Assembly: GCA_023053685.1 (NCBI GenBank)
Contig: JALIGW010000146.1
Span: forward strand, 221,001 to 285,000
Length of the DNA: 64,000 nucleotides
Reading direction: 5' to 3'
Source of the DNA: Diadophis punctatus similis
Lineage: Eukaryota; Chordata; Lepidosauria; Squamata; Dipsadidae
Position 1 is the stretch's first letter, and each line of letters starts with the position of its first letter. Both the position numbers and the translations under genes were made by a program. Shown here piece by piece: positions 11,308 to 22,573 of this stretch. The notes below the pieces were generated by a model that had not been told where the DNA came from, searched no databases, and saw only the letters and a program-made list of their open reading frames with translations.

Positions 11308-12190
11308 CCTCCATTTACAACAGTTCATTTAGTGACCATTTTTCACATTTACGACCATTGTAGCATCCCCATTTAAAGAAAACACAGGAAGACTTTTTAC
11401 GTGTCCACATGTACAGTTAGTACTTACAACAGTGACTGTTCAAAATTACAACCGAGCATACAAAAGTGATGAATGACCAGTTTTCACACTTGCGACGGTT
11501 GCAGCATCCCTTGGTCACATGATTAAAATTCATACGCTTGGCAACTAACTCATATTTATGACGGTTGCGGTGTCCCGGGGTCAAGTGATCGCCTTTTGAG
11601 ACCTTCTGACATACAAAGTCCATGGGCAAGCCTGTTACTAACTTAACAACTGCAGTGATTCACTTAACAACCATGGCAATAAAAGTCATAAAATGGGGCA
11701 AAGCTAAGTTAACAACTGTCTTGCTTAGTGACAGAAATCGTGGGCTCAATTGTGGTCATAGCTTGAGAACTACCAGCATTAAAAAAAAAATACAGGAAGA
11801 TTTATTATGTGCCCATATGTACGGTTAGTACTTACAACAGTTCATTTAGTGACAGTTCAAAATTACAACGGAAAAAAGTGTCCAATGACCAGGTTTTACA
11901 CTTAATGACGGTTGCAGCATCCCCGTGGTCACATGATGAAAATTCAGATGCTTGACAACTGACTCATATTTATGATGGTTGCGGTGTGTTTGGCGACCTT
12001 CTGACAAGCAAAGTCAATGGGGAAACCAAATCAACTTAACGACTAGCTAACTGCAGTGATTCATTTAACAACGGTGGCAAGGAAGGTCATAAAATGGGAC
12101 AAAAGCCACTTTACAACTATCTTGCTTAGCAACAGAAATTATGGGCTCGGTGTGGTCGTAGGTCGAGGACTACCTGTCCAACACTTCTTC
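11308..12190 (-). mobile_element. Tigger-like MITE with a ~408-bp tandem duplication
   Basis: Two head-to-tail blocks start near 11376 and 11784, each with acaggaaga, gtccacatgtacagttag-like text, cgacggttgcagcatccc, ctcatatttatgacggttgc and cttgcttag. The second block ends in the terminus cgaggactacctgtc. A partial left copy precedes them. Confidence 0.82.
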
Positions 12191-12236
12191 CTGGATGCCA
12201 ATGTTTGTGTGTGATTCCAGACCTTCAGAGTTTAAC

Positions 12237-12377
12237 AGTAACAGAGCTGGAAGGGACCTTGGAGGTCATCTAGTCCAACCCCCTGCTCACGCAGGAGACC
12301 TATACTGGGGATTCGAACCGCTGACCTGCCGACCTTTCTGATCGACAAGCTCAGTGTCTTAGCCACTGAGCCAGAGT
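12237..12377 (-). mobile_element. SINE with tRNA-like head and CR1 3' tail
   Basis: Read on the minus strand: a head tggctcagtggctaag (A-box) and ggttcgaatcc (perfect B-box), then directly gggttggactagatgacctc and ccaaggtcccttccagctct, the CR1 3' end. The architecture matches tRNA/CR1 chimeric SINEs known from turtles. Not a functional tRNA: no acceptor stem and the 3' part is CR1. Confidence 0.75.
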
Positions 12378-12965
12378 TGTTTGATGTGGGTCAGATGTGA
12401 GTAGCTAGAAGTACATATTCTCCCCCCTCCACCCCCCACCCCCCGCCCGTGCCTAAATATGTCTGTTTGACTTCAAAATGGTATGTTGTTGTTTTTTCAG
12501 AATACACCTCTGGTTGCATTTACATTTTTTCAAAGTTAGATTTAAGTAAAGGACCGTAAGAGCTTCTTTTGAGAACTGTCCATGGAATCAGCTTAGAAAA
12601 ACGAAGTAAATAACTCAGTTACACATCTCTAGAGAGAGAGAGAGTTGAGTTCAGTGACAGTTGCAAATCAATTTCCACAATATTAGCCTTACACTCTGGG
12701 AGTTGATCCAGACTGAAAACAAATCTTTTTAAGGCTGATGTCGTTGTTGTAGTTGGCTTCTCCCGAAGGATTCTGAGAATCGCAGCTTATTGACAGTATT
12801 GGATTACTCCAGGAAAAAAATAGCTATTCTTCCTCCCTGACTCCCTGGAATGCCAGAATTCAGGATTTCCTGGGCAGTGGAAATACTCAATAAAATAAAT
12901 CTATGGAGTTAACAGTTTTGATGGGATTTCATTCTGTTTCATGGGGCTTAGAACTGCAGGATGCT
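12378..12965. other. Intron 3, unassigned
   Basis: Contains a C-rich run near 12421 and a short (GA)n at 12632. No exon or transposon recognised. Confidence 0.45.
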
Positions 12966-13556
12966 CTTTCTTCTTCTTCTTCTTCTTCTTCTTCTTCTTC
13001 TTCTTCTTCTTCTTCTTCTTCTTCTTCTTCTTCTTCTTCTTCTTCTTCTTCTTCTTCTTTTTCTTTCTTTCTTTCTTTCTTTTTCTTTCCTTCTTTTCCT
13101 CCTCTTCTTCCTTCTTCCTTCTTTCTCCTCCTCCTCTTCATCTTTCTTTCTTCTTCTCCTCCTCCTCCTCTTCTTCCTTCTTCCTTCTTTCTTCTTTCTC
13201 CTCCTCCTCCTCTTCTTTTTCTCCTCCTCCTCCTCCTCCTCCTCCTCCTCCTCCTCCTTCTTCTTCTTCCTCCTCCTCCTCCTCCTCCTCTTCTTTTCCT
13301 CCTCCTCCTCTTCTTTTCTTCCTCCTCCTCCTCTTCTTCCTCCTCCTCCTCCTCCTCCTCCTCCTCCTTCTTCCTCCTCCTCCTCCTCTTCTTTTCCTCC
13401 TCCTCCTCTTCTTCTTTTCTTCCTCCTCCTCCTCCTCCTTCCCTCCTCCTTCCTTCTGTCTCCTCCTCCTCCCTATCTCCATCTTCCTCCCTCCTCTCTT
13501 CTCTCTCCTTCTCTCTCCTTCTCTCTTTTTCTCTCTTCTCCTTTCTTCTTCTGTCA
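12966..13556. repeat. 590-bp homopyrimidine tract, (CTT)n then CTC/CTT mixtures
   Basis: About 30 uninterrupted CTT units lead into a long C/T-only mosaic of CTT, CTC and TTTC. Overlapping poly-Ser, poly-Leu, poly-Phe, poly-Glu and poly-Arg frames are artefacts. Confidence 0.98.
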
Positions 13557-13805
13557 GGGGAGATAGAAAGCTCTGGTTCTTGTTCTTCTGGCGGCCTCAA
13601 CTATTGTTAATTGATGTTGTGGGGTGACTTTGATGTTGTCTTTCCATCATCTCCAGGGCCTTCCTCGTGTGCCTTGACCTCCTCCTCTTTTTCTATATGC
13701 CCTATGTAGCTTATAGAGGTTCTACCACGATGAAATGATTTCAAGATTTGGATGGGATGTTGGAAAGAAGGTTGAGTATGTTGGCATTTTTTGCTGACCA
13801 AGAGG

Positions 13806-14114
13806 TACAGGTAATCCTCGACTTGCAACCATTTGCTTAATGACTGTTTGACGTTACAATGACAGCGATTGTTGCAGCCTCCCCATGGTCAAGTGTTCAA
13901 CATTCAGACGCTGGGCAACTGACTCATATTTATGACGGCTGCAGTGTCCCGGGGTCATGTAATTACCTTTTGCGATCTTCTGACAAGCAAAGTCAATGGG
14001 GGAGGACAGATTTCACTTAACAACCATGTTACAAACTTAACAATTGCAGTGATTCACTTAACAACGGTGGCAAGAAAGTTCATAAAGTGGGGCAAAATTA
14101 AGCTAACAAGTGTT
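13806..14114 (-). mobile_element. Tigger-like MITE
   Basis: Starts caggtaatcctcgacttgca after ta, includes tcatatttatgacggctgca and ctgacaagcaaagtcaatgg, and ends in the CR1 tail array at 14115 without its second terminus. Confidence 0.85.
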
Positions 14115-14920
14115 TAGAATAGAATAGAATAGAATAGAATAGAATAGAATAGAATAGAATAGAATAGAATAGAATAGAATAGTTGGAAGGGACCTTGGAG
14201 GTCTTGTAGTCCAACCCTCTGCTTAGGCAGGAAACCTTACACCACTTCAGACAAATGGTTATCCAACATCTTCTTAAAAACTTCCAGTGTTGGAGCATTC
14301 ACAACTTCTGGAGGCAAGCTGTTCCACTGGTTAATTGTTCTAACTGTCAGGAAATTTCTCCTTAGTTCTAAGTTGATCCTCTCCTTGGTTAGTTTCCATC
14401 CATTGCTTCTTGTCCTGCCTTCAGGTGCTTTGGAGAATGGGTTGGCCCCCTCTTCTTTGTGGCAACCCCTGAGATATTGGAACACTGCTATCATGTCTCC
14501 CCTAGTCCTTCTTTTCATTAAGCTAGACATACCCAGTTCCTGCAACCGTTCTTCATATGTTTTAGCCTCGAGTCCCCTAATCATCTTGGTTGCTCTTCTC
14601 TGCACTCTTTCTAGAGTCTCCACATCCTTTTCACATAGTGGAGACCAAAACTGAATGCAGTATTCCAAGTGTGGCCTTATCAAGGCATTATAAAGTGGTA
14701 TTAACACTTCACATGATCTTGATTCTATCCCTCTGTTTTTGCAGCCTAGGTTAGCTTTTTTGGCAGCTGCTGCACACTGCTGGCTCATATTGAAGTGATT
14801 GTCCACTAGGACTCCAAGGTCCCTCTCACAGTTACTACTGTTGAGCAAGGTACCACATATACTGTACCTGTGCATTTTGTTTTTCTTGCCTAAGAAAAAC
14901 AACAGACATTTTGGGTTCAA
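14115..14920 (-). mobile_element. CR1 LINE with (AATAG)n tail and 227-codon ORF2 remnant
   Basis: The tail array 14115-14181 is on the left. The minus-strand frame 14920-14237 stays open for 227 codons: [72 protein letters not shown] and TINQWNSLPPEVVNAPTLEV. This is the end of the reverse transcriptase and the C-terminal region of CR1 ORF2. RT catalytic motifs are missing because of 5' truncation. It is the youngest-looking of the short CR1 copies. Confidence 0.93.
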
Positions 14921-14929
14921 GACATTGCT

Positions 14930-15270
14930 AAGACATTTCTCTTAGCAACAGACATTTTGGGTTCAATTGTGATTGTATGTCCAGGACGACCTGACATGCA
15001 TCTGGACTTATCAAATTCACACTGTCCTTTGTGCTCACTGATGTTGGAGAGGATAGAAAATCACGTTTCTTACAAGTCTTTCTTTTCCAATGGAAGCCTT
15101 CCAAAATAAGCAGAATTTCTGCAAGGAATTAGGGCCAAGATCCCAATAAAGAACATCCTGGAATCCAGAAGGAGGATCATAGGCCATCTTCTTTGCTGGA
15201 TCTTGTTCTAAATCAGGCAGCTGGTACACCATCTGTGTCAACGCTGAAGGGATACATATTCTGGCCTCTA
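14930..15270 (-). repeat. Inverted duplicate of 6330-6830, with empty hAT-B site
   Basis: The reverse complement matches the 6.3-6.8 kb segment across its length, but where that copy has a 163-bp hAT-B plus duplicated gtgagcac, this one reads a single gtgagcac (reverse, near 15030). Confidence 0.88.
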
Positions 15271-15283
15271 AACAGAATACAAT

Positions 15284-15770
15284 AACAGAGTTGGAAGGGA
15301 CCTTGGAGGTCTTCTAGTCCAACCCCCTGCTCAGGCAGGTAACTCTATACCATTTCAGACAAACGGTTGTCCAATCGTTTCTTTAAGACTTCCAGTGTTG
15401 GAGAATTCACAACTTCTGGAGGCAGGTTCTTCCACTGATTAATTGTTCTCACTATCAGGAAATTTCTTCTTAGTTCTAAGTTGCTTCTCTCCTTGATTAG
15501 GCTCCAGCCATTGCTTCTTGTCCTGCCCTCAGGTGCTTTGGAGAATAGGTTGACCCCCTCTTCTTTGTGGCAGCCCCTCAGATATTGGAGAACTGCTATC
15601 ATGTCTCCCCTAGTCCTTCTTTTCATTAAACTAGACATGCCCAGTTCCTGCAACCGTTCTTCATATGTTTTAGCCTCCAGTCCCCTAATCATCTGTGTTG
15701 CTCTTTTCTGCACTCTTTCTAGAGTCTCAACATCCTTTTTAATATTGGGGCGACCAAAATGTCGAAGGGC
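15284..15770 (-). mobile_element. CR1 LINE, 5'-truncated
   Basis: The 3' end ataacagagttggaagggac is on the left. The minus frame includes [20 protein letters not shown] and IVRTINQWKNLPPEVVNSPT and ends near 15770. Confidence 0.9.
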
Positions 15771-16847
15771 AAAGGCATATGTGGAAAAATTCTCCTCCCT
15801 GCTCCTAAATTCCACGTTTAATTTTTTTCCCCCCATTGCAAAGTAGCTGGGCTGATCTGTCTTTGTCAGCCGAAGGTTAATATGTAGTGACAAAAGGCAA
15901 GGAAGTGCAGTGAGGGAGAAAGGATGGAGTGGTTGATTTGCTAGCTGGCGGGAACGAGTGTCCTATTCCGCACAAACAGGTGATGCTTCTGTTGAAAAAG
16001 AAGGGGGAGGAGGCGGGAGAGAAATGACATTCTCCTCTCACCAGCTCAGCAGGATGTGGAGAGGAACCTTATCATGGCGTCTTCGGAAGAACTGCCTCCA
16101 AGTTTTCATTCTACTGCTTGGTTGTGAGAATCAAGCATCTAAGCTTATTTATTTAGCGTATGGCTGGTCACACACAATATTAAAACACTTCATTTTTGCA
16201 AATTAAAAACAGTTAGAGCAGTAAGAAAAACCTAAAAAGGAAAACAGAAATAACATTTCAAAGCTTAATATCAAGTTTGATATTTGATATTTCTGTTATT
16301 TCTGCTATTTCTTCTGTACTTAAGAGGTCCTTAAAAGGACCGTGGGGTTGTGTGTGAAGCCAGGAGATCCTCATGGATGTCTGGCTACCAGTCCGTCTGT
16401 TACTCATTTAGCACCACCCAGGAGGCACGTGTGACTTAAGGATTGCCACGGACGCGAGTAACATTACCTCCCATCTAAGCTTAAACCAGCCTCCTCAAAT
16501 CTATGATTGTAGGTCATTAGTCTTTAAACATCTGCATGGATCTCCATTGATGGGTGTAGCTGAAAGCATCCAAAGAAACAACAGCTAAGCTTTCCATCTG
16601 TAGGAGAAAAGCAGGAAGAGCTGGTGGTCAGAGTTAAGTGGGTCATAAGCTTAGAATCATTACGTTCCCACAAATGGTCTCAATCCAATCCCTCTTGAAT
16701 TCTGTTGATTCTTATCTGGTGTCAAGACAAGACAAGAGACAACAAAACAAGCTTTATTGTCCCTTTTTTCTGTGAACCCACTAGGACACATTGACAGAAA
16801 ATAAATACATAACCATACACATACGTGGTCACACATATACACACAGA
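15771..16847. other. Intron 3, about 1.1 kb without recognised gene
   Basis: Mostly single-copy-looking. Around 16753-16800 the text acaagctttattgtccc resembles the 3' end of a LINE but is too short to place. No exon-like frame has NKAIN similarity. Confidence 0.45.
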
Positions 16848-17502
16848 TAGTCTTTGACTTATGGCCACAATCGAGCCTAAAATTTATGTTAAGTGAGACA
16901 TTTCTTAAGTGAGTTTTGCCCCATTTTTTATGATCTTTCTTGCCCCAGTCTTTAAGGGAATCACTGCCGTTGATAAGTTAGTACCACGGTTAAGTTAAGT
17001 GAATCTGGTTTCCCCATTGACTCGGCTGGTCAGAAGTTCGCCAAAGGGGATCACATGACCCCAGGCACGCTGCAACGGTCATAAGTATGAACCAGTTGCC
17101 AAGCCTTTGAATTTTGATCACATGATCACGGCGCTGTGGTGAAATCCAACTTTTTTTTACTACCGGTTCTGTGGGCGTGGCTTGGTGGACGGGCTTGGTG
17201 GGCGTGGCATGGCTTGGTGGGTGTGGCTTGGTGGGCGTGGCAGGGGAAGGATACTGCAAAATCCCCATTCCCACCCCACTCGAGGGCCAGCCAGAAGTGG
17301 TATTTGCCGGTTCTCCGAACTACTCAAAATTTCCGCTACCAGTTCTCCAGAACCTGTCAGAACCTGCTGGATTTCACCCCTGATGGGCCTGCTACAAAGG
17401 TCGTAAGTGTGAAAAAACGGTCCCAAGTCACTTTTTTTCAGTGTCGTTGTAACTTTGAACGGTCCACTAAATGAACTGTTGTAAGTCGAGGACTTGCCTG
17501 AA
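16848..17502 (+). mobile_element. Tigger-like MITE split by a hAT-C element
   Basis: The left terminus cagatagtctttgacttatg and right terminus gtaagtcgaggacttgcctg are both present. The family interior is continuous apart from the hAT-C insertion at 17132-17383, which lies between gatcacatgatcacggcg and cctgctacaaaggtcgtaag. Confidence 0.88.
17132..17383 (-). mobile_element. hAT-C MITE, 252 bp
   Basis: The left end ctgtggtgaaatccaac and right end gctggatttcacccctg are inverted. Includes ggttctgtgggcgtggcttg and ggatactgcaaaatcccc, both diagnostic of this family. The TSD is not clear. Confidence 0.82.
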
Positions 17503-17893
17503 TTGCCTGTATGGGTTGTTTCTTGCTTTTCGCCCGCCTTTCCTTCTCTTCCCCGTCTCTTCATTTACCTCCCGTTCTGAGGGTTAGGATGGGACTTCTT
17601 GCAAAGCAATGCAATGCTCCCTTGAGGATGATCATTACTACTGCTTGTACTACTGCTAGCTCCAGATTGTGTTTGTGACCCCATCTGGACGCCGGTACCC
17701 CATTGAAAAGAGGTGGAATTATGGATGAGAGAAGCAGCAAATGAGGATCAGAGCTCTCTCTGTGGACCCCAATGGGAGATATAATTTATTTCCCCCTCCC
17801 TTCTTGGTTCCAATTCTCCATGCCTGGCTCCAATTGTCCTAAAAAAAGAAAGAAGAAAAAACCAGGATTAGCAATAGCAATAGCTCTTAGGCT
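17503..17893. other. Intron 3, unassigned
   Basis: No recognised repeat or exon. Confidence 0.4.
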
Positions 17894-17895
17894 TA

Positions 17896-18523
17896 CCGTA
17901 TTTTTCGGAGTATAAGACGCACCTTTTTCCTCCCTAAAAGTGGCTGAAAATTCAGGTGCGTCTTATACTTCGAATGTAGCTTTTTTTCCAGCCCTAACTA
18001 GGTGCTAACAGATCTGCCCAGCTCTTACCTTGCAAGCTCTTTCATTGTTACTCTCTCAGAAGAATGTTTTCCAGCCCTAAGTCTTTGCAGGGTTTTTTTT
18101 CATTGCTCTACTTGCTCCAAATAAGTTGTTTTCTAGCCCTAACCAGGTGCTAACGATCTTCCCAGCTCTTACTGGCTTGCAGACTCTTTCATTGTTACTC
18201 TCTCAGAAGAAGGTTTTTTTAAGTCCTAACCAGGAGATAAAATAATGTGCTGCAGCTGCTCCGAATAAGTTTTTTTTTAGCCCTAACCAGGTGCTAACGA
18301 TCTTCCCAGCTCTTACTGGCTTGCAGGCTCTTTCATTGTTACTCTCTCAGAAGAAGGTTTTTTTAAGTCCTAACCAGGGGATAAAATAATGTGCTGAAGC
18401 TGACCAGACTAAGGACGCTAGCCAGATGAATACCTGGTAGGCAGATTGTTTTCCCCTATTTTCCTCCCCAAAAACTAAGGTGCGTCTTATACTCCAGTGC
18501 GTCTTATACTCCGAAAAATACGG
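17896..18523. mobile_element. Mariner-like MITE with internal tandem repeats, 628 bp
   Basis: Ends ccgtatttttcggagtataa and atactccgaaaaatacgg between TA dinucleotides. The interior has three imperfect ~145-bp units, each with ccctaaccaggtgctaac and cattgttactctctcagaag. Confidence 0.9.
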
Positions 18524-18525
18524 TA

Positions 18526-19140
18526 TATACTGCCCCATAGCGCTTTACAGTATCTCTGGGTGGTTTACAATGTAAGCATTATTTGCGTATCGCCCCCAGC
18601 AATGTGGGTCCTCATTTTACCGACCTCGGAAGGACGAAAGGCTGAGTCAATCTGGAGCCCGTCAGGATCGAACTCCTGACTGTGGGCAGAGTTTGCCTGC
18701 AATGCAGATAGCCCTCGACGTACGACCCCAGTTGAGCCCAAAATTTCTCTTCTCGAGTGGGGCATTTGTTAAGTGAGTTTTGCCCCATTTTTACGACTTT
18801 TCTCGCCCTGGTTGTTAAGCGAATCGCTGCAGCTGATAGGTTAGTCACGCGGTTGTTAAGCGAATCTGGCTTCCCTCTTCATTTTGCTTGTCAAAAGGTT
18901 GCAAAAGATGAACGATCACATGAACTCGGGACACAGCAACGGTCATAAGTATGAACCGGTTGCCTAGCATCTGAATTTGGATCACATAATCATGTGGAAG
19001 CTACAAAGGTCGTAAGTGTGAAAATTGATCCCAAGTCACTTTTTTCAGTGCCGTTGTAACTTTGAACGGTCACTAAATGAACTGCTGTAAGTCGAGGATT
19101 CTCTGGACTGCTTTCTAACCACTGTGCCACCAGGGCTCCT
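18526..19140 (-). mobile_element. Old Sauria-type SINE, split by a Tigger-like MITE
   Basis: The left piece 18526-18708 (gtcctcattttaccgacctc, tcaggatcgaactcctgact with B-box) and right piece 19107-19140 (actgctttctaaccactgtg) are contiguous in the SINE. A Tigger-like element sits between them. Confidence 0.8.
18709..19100 (+). mobile_element. Tigger-like MITE inside a SINE
   Basis: Left end cagatagccctcgacgtacg (from 18705) and right end gctgtaagtcgaggattctctg. The full family interior is present (~390 bp), including gatcacatgaactcgggaca. Confidence 0.87.
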
Positions 19141-19285
19141 GGTTGGCAGCTTTTACAGCAATGTGGGCTAAACACCGAATGAAAAGTGAGGTCTTACATT
19201 CTTTGTTTACATGACATATTCCTGATTCTGAAGTGAGACATCTGTCACTCAGCCGCTGACTTCCCTCCTTCAAAACACTAGCCCA

Positions 19286-19457
19286 GGTGTGTCAAACTCA
19301 ATTTAATTGAGGGCCGCATCAGGGCTGTGGTTGACCTCGGGGGGCCGGGCGGGCATGGCCGACTGGGTGGGTGTGACCAACTGGGTTGCCATGGCCAGCT
19401 TGACGTCACTCATAGGGCGTGGCTGACTGGGTGAGCGTGGCCAGCTTGACACTACTC
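19286..19457 (+). mobile_element. hAT-E MITE, interrupted near its right end
   Basis: Starts caggtgtgtcaaactcaatt, continues gagggccgcatcagggctgt, and reaches gcttgacactactc, where hAT-B (19458-19763) enters. The last bases resume as ccactcccc after it. Confidence 0.7.
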
Positions 19458-19763
19458 CAGGGGTGGGTTCCTACCGGTGCGGTCCGGTGCTGGCGCTCTG
19501 GTAGCAGCCCGCTGATGACGCAATTTAGGCGTGACAGCTCTGGTGCTGTCTTTCCCGGTCCGTGCGTGCCGCTATCTTTTTTTGGCCTGAAATGTCCTTC
19601 TACGCACGCACAGAAGTAGAATCAGCGCTTTTTTCCTGGTTTGGATGGCTTCTCAGCTGTGTTTCGGCTTCAAATTTACTTCTGCGCATGCGCGGAAGTA
19701 GAATTGCGTGGTGGAACATCGCGATGCGCACCGGTAGCGAAAGGTAAGTGGAACCCGCCCCTG
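19458..19763 (+). mobile_element. hAT-B MITE, 306 bp
   Basis: Ends caggggtgggttcctaccgg and ggaacccgcccctg. Flanks cactactc and taccactc match at 6 of 8. Exact palindrome gcgcatgcgc at 19684-19693. Confidence 0.88.
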
Positions 19764-19778
19764 TACCACTCCCCAGGG

Positions 19779-20209
19779 CAGTGATGGCGAACCTTTTCGG
19801 CACCGAGTGCCGAAAAGAAAGCGTGCGTGCAGCACTGTGTGCCAAAAAGGGAGCACTTTGCATGCGCGCTTGTCTGAGCCGCGACCAGGAAGAGAAGCTG
19901 CAAAGGAGGCATGCGCGCGCTGGAAAATGAACTTCCAGTTTCTGGCGCACACATGCGCGCCAGATGAAAAGTCTTCCAGATTCTGGCGTGCATGCACAGG
20001 CGCCAATCAGCTGTGCGACGCACATGATCACGCATGAAAACACAAGAAAACGCTTTGTTTCCGGCACTGCCGCACGCACAAAGGCCAGCTGATCGTCGCA
20101 CGTGCATGCTTGCCAGAACCCAGAAGAGGAATGGGCGACGCCGCATGTGCCAGGCGAAATGGTGCCGCATGCCACTTCAGGCACACATGCCGTAGGTTCG
20201 CCATCATGG
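19779..20209 (+). mobile_element. hAT-A MITE, 431 bp
   Basis: Starts cagtgatggcgaaccttttc and ends ccgtaggttcgccatcatg. The right flank begins gcataggg; the left flank ccccaggg agrees only at the end. It abuts a CR1 3' end in which gcatagggtctcctgc is CR1 text. Confidence 0.88.
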
Positions 20210-20281
20210 GCATAGGGTCTCCTGCTTGAGCAGAGGGTTGGACTAGAAGACCTCCAAAGTCCCTTCCACCTCTGTTATTAA
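20210..20281 (+). mobile_element. CR1 LINE 3' end
   Basis: gggtctcctgcttgagcaga through tagaagacctccaaagtccc and ctctgttatta, the usual CR1 3' terminus. Confidence 0.85.
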
Positions 20282-20828
20282 TACCTGCAATTTTCTTGAT
20301 AGCTCCGTGAGAAATGATTGTCCCGAAACATAGAGCCCAAAAATTAGAAATATAAAGACCCTCTTCCTCCTGGTTAATAATACATTTTCACCTCTTAAAA
20401 CATGCAAAATTATTCTGCCTCCAAGCTCCTCTCCGATCTGGTTTCCCCAGACTGAATTACTATGCCTTTCTTTGATAACGAATGGATGCTATTGAGCATG
20501 GAAGCCCATCTGCCTCGCGGCCCCTTCCGTCTGTCCCTGCAAGAGGAGAAATATTTGCATTGCAATTTCCCAAAGGAGATGCCTCGCCTGGCGTAACCCT
20601 CATTGTGTGCGTGTTAGTAGCAGGGAAATAATCAGATGTATTAATCAGATTGTATAATCCTTTCACAGTTTTAAGGTTTTGCATGTTCGGTCTGCAGATG
20701 GACGGGCTTGGTCGTTGTTTCTGAGATTCCCTTGAGCATATATCAGCAACGTGGTTATGCAAAATGGAGCAGGCTGGCACTTTTCCCATTGTGGAGTGTC
20801 CATATGTTGAGGCGAGAAAGCAGGGGAC
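20282..20828. other. Intron 3, unassigned, possibly conserved
   Basis: No repeat family seen. Contains an octamer-like aatatttgcattgcaattt near 20549 and tattaatcagattgtataat near 20638. Conservation is not testable here. Confidence 0.35.
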
Positions 20829-21970
20829 CGTGAGCTCAAGTCCTGCCTTAGCCATGAAAGCCAGCTAGGTGACTTTGGGCCAATCGCCAGGAAACGTCTG
20901 TGAAGAGCTGAAGACGCTTCTTGGATGAGAAGCGAAACATCTTCAAAGAAAAAACAAGAAAGCCGAGTTGCCTCTTGAAAAAGGCCCCTTTGGGTCACCA
21001 GGAAATAATACATTCTAATCTTACTTTAGGCATGGAAGCTGGCTAGTTGAATTTGGACCAAACACCAGGAGACTGTGAGTTCTAGTCCTGCCTTAGGCCT
21101 GAAAGCCGGCTGGGTGACTTTGGGTCAATATCCAGGAGATTGTGAATTCTAGTCCCACCTCAGGCATGAAAGATGGCTGGGTGACTTTGGACCAATCACC
21201 AGGAGACTGTGAGTTCTAGTTCCGCCTTAGGCATGAAAGCTGGCTGGGTGACTTTGGGCCAATCACCAGGAGACTGTGAGTTCTAGTCCCACTTCAGGCA
21301 TGAAAGATGGCTGGGTGACTTTGGGCCAATCACCAGGAGACTGTGAGTTCTAGTCCTACCTTAGGCATGAAAGCTGGCTGGGTGACTTTGGGCCAATCAC
21401 CAGGAGACTGTGAGTTCTAGTCCTGCCTTAGACCTGAAAGCCGGCTTGATGACTTTGGGCCAATATCCAGGAGATTGTGAATTCTAGTCCCACCTCAGGC
21501 ATGAAAGATGGCTGGGTGACTTTGGACCAATAACCAGGAGACTGTGAGTTCTAATCCTGCCTTAGGCCTGAAAGCTGGCTGGGTGACTTTGGGCCAATCA
21601 CCAGGAGACTGTGAGTTCTAGTCCCACTTCAGGCATGAAAGATGGCTGGGTGACTTTGGGCCAATCACCAGGAGACTGTGAGTTCTAGTCCTACCTTAGG
21701 CATGAAAGCTGGCTGGGTGACTTTGGGACAATCCCAGGAGACTGTGAGTTCTAGTCCTACCTTAGGCATGAAAGCTGGCTGGGTGACTTTGGGACAATAT
21801 CCAGGAGATTGTGAATTCTAGTCCCACCTTAGGCATGAAAGATGGCTGGGTGACTTTGGACCAGTCACCAGGAGACTGTGAGTTCTAGTCCTGCCTTAGG
21901 CCTGAAAGCCGGCTGGGTGACTTTGGGCCAATCGCCAGGAGACTGTGAGTTCTAGTTCCACCTAAATAAT
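20829..21970 (+). repeat. ~13 tandem copies of a 67-bp SINE-core unit
   Basis: From 21075 to 21945 the phrase gtgagttctagtcc recurs about every 67 bp, each unit also holding catgaaagctggctgggtga and ctttgggccaatcaccagga. The unit equals the middle of the CORE/MIR-like SINE seen singly at 34421. Units vary by a few bases (ccttaggcctg or cttcaggcatg types alternate). A lone unit at 20829-20893 is separated from the array by 20894-21005, a Penelope-like 3' fragment (cttcttggatgagaagcgaa). Confidence 0.9.
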
Positions 21971-22565
21971 GACTTCAATTTTCCAAACTCCCCAGACAGC
22001 ATGGGAAATGTAGACTTTTCACATCACCCTAACTCTCATACGGTTTATTTGATTTCTAGTCGAATGTACTACACTGACATCAGCCATGGTAACTTCTACA
22101 CCATGGCTTGCAACTTAGCAAGCAAATGACCCCAGTCAGTGATATCATTCAACAAACAGCAGCTTTAAAATGTCTTAGCACGATGAATGAGCCCATTTGC
22201 TGTCTGTACACAGATCGCTGTCACGTAGTGAATATTGTCAGTTGTATGTCTATGCAGGGTGATGCACCCCTATCTAATATTATGGTACATTCCAATACAG
22301 GCAGAACACGTGATATGAGTTGTACTCATGTGTGCATTCCTAAAACCACCATTAATTTTTCTTCTGCCTTAGCTGTTGACCTGAACGGTCGTGTTACTCA
22401 GCACAATGTAGTTTATTCAGGATTTATTGTTTTTGTACTGAAATAAATATTTTCTATTAGACTTTAATCTCGGTTTTATTTCTAACTGTCTGAATTCCAA
22501 GAAAAGATCTGAATCGCCTCTATGAGATATTATTCTCACCTCAATAATCGCTTTGTGCAAGAACA
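21971..22565. other. Intron 3, unassigned single-copy-looking block
   Basis: A 112-codon open frame at 22108-22446 has no recognised domain, no splice signals in frame and no family resemblance, so I do not call it a gene. Ends with an aataaatatt stretch near 22443. Confidence 0.4.
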
Positions 22566-22573
22566 GCCTAGAT

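Noticed and set aside
12308..12377. tRNA gene on the minus strand with perfect B-box
   Set aside because: No paired acceptor stem; it runs straight into a CR1 3' end, so it is a SINE head.
12903..13627. Long overlapping open frames of 200+ codons on both strands
   Set aside because: They are translations of a C/T-only tract; poly-Ser, Leu, Phe, Glu and Arg in every frame.
21075..21960. CRISPR-like regular repeat array
   Set aside because: Units are contiguous 67-bp tandem copies without unique spacers, and the unit is a SINE core in a vertebrate genome.
22108..22446. 112-codon single-copy frame in intron 3
   Set aside because: Average composition, no motif, no splice or promoter context.
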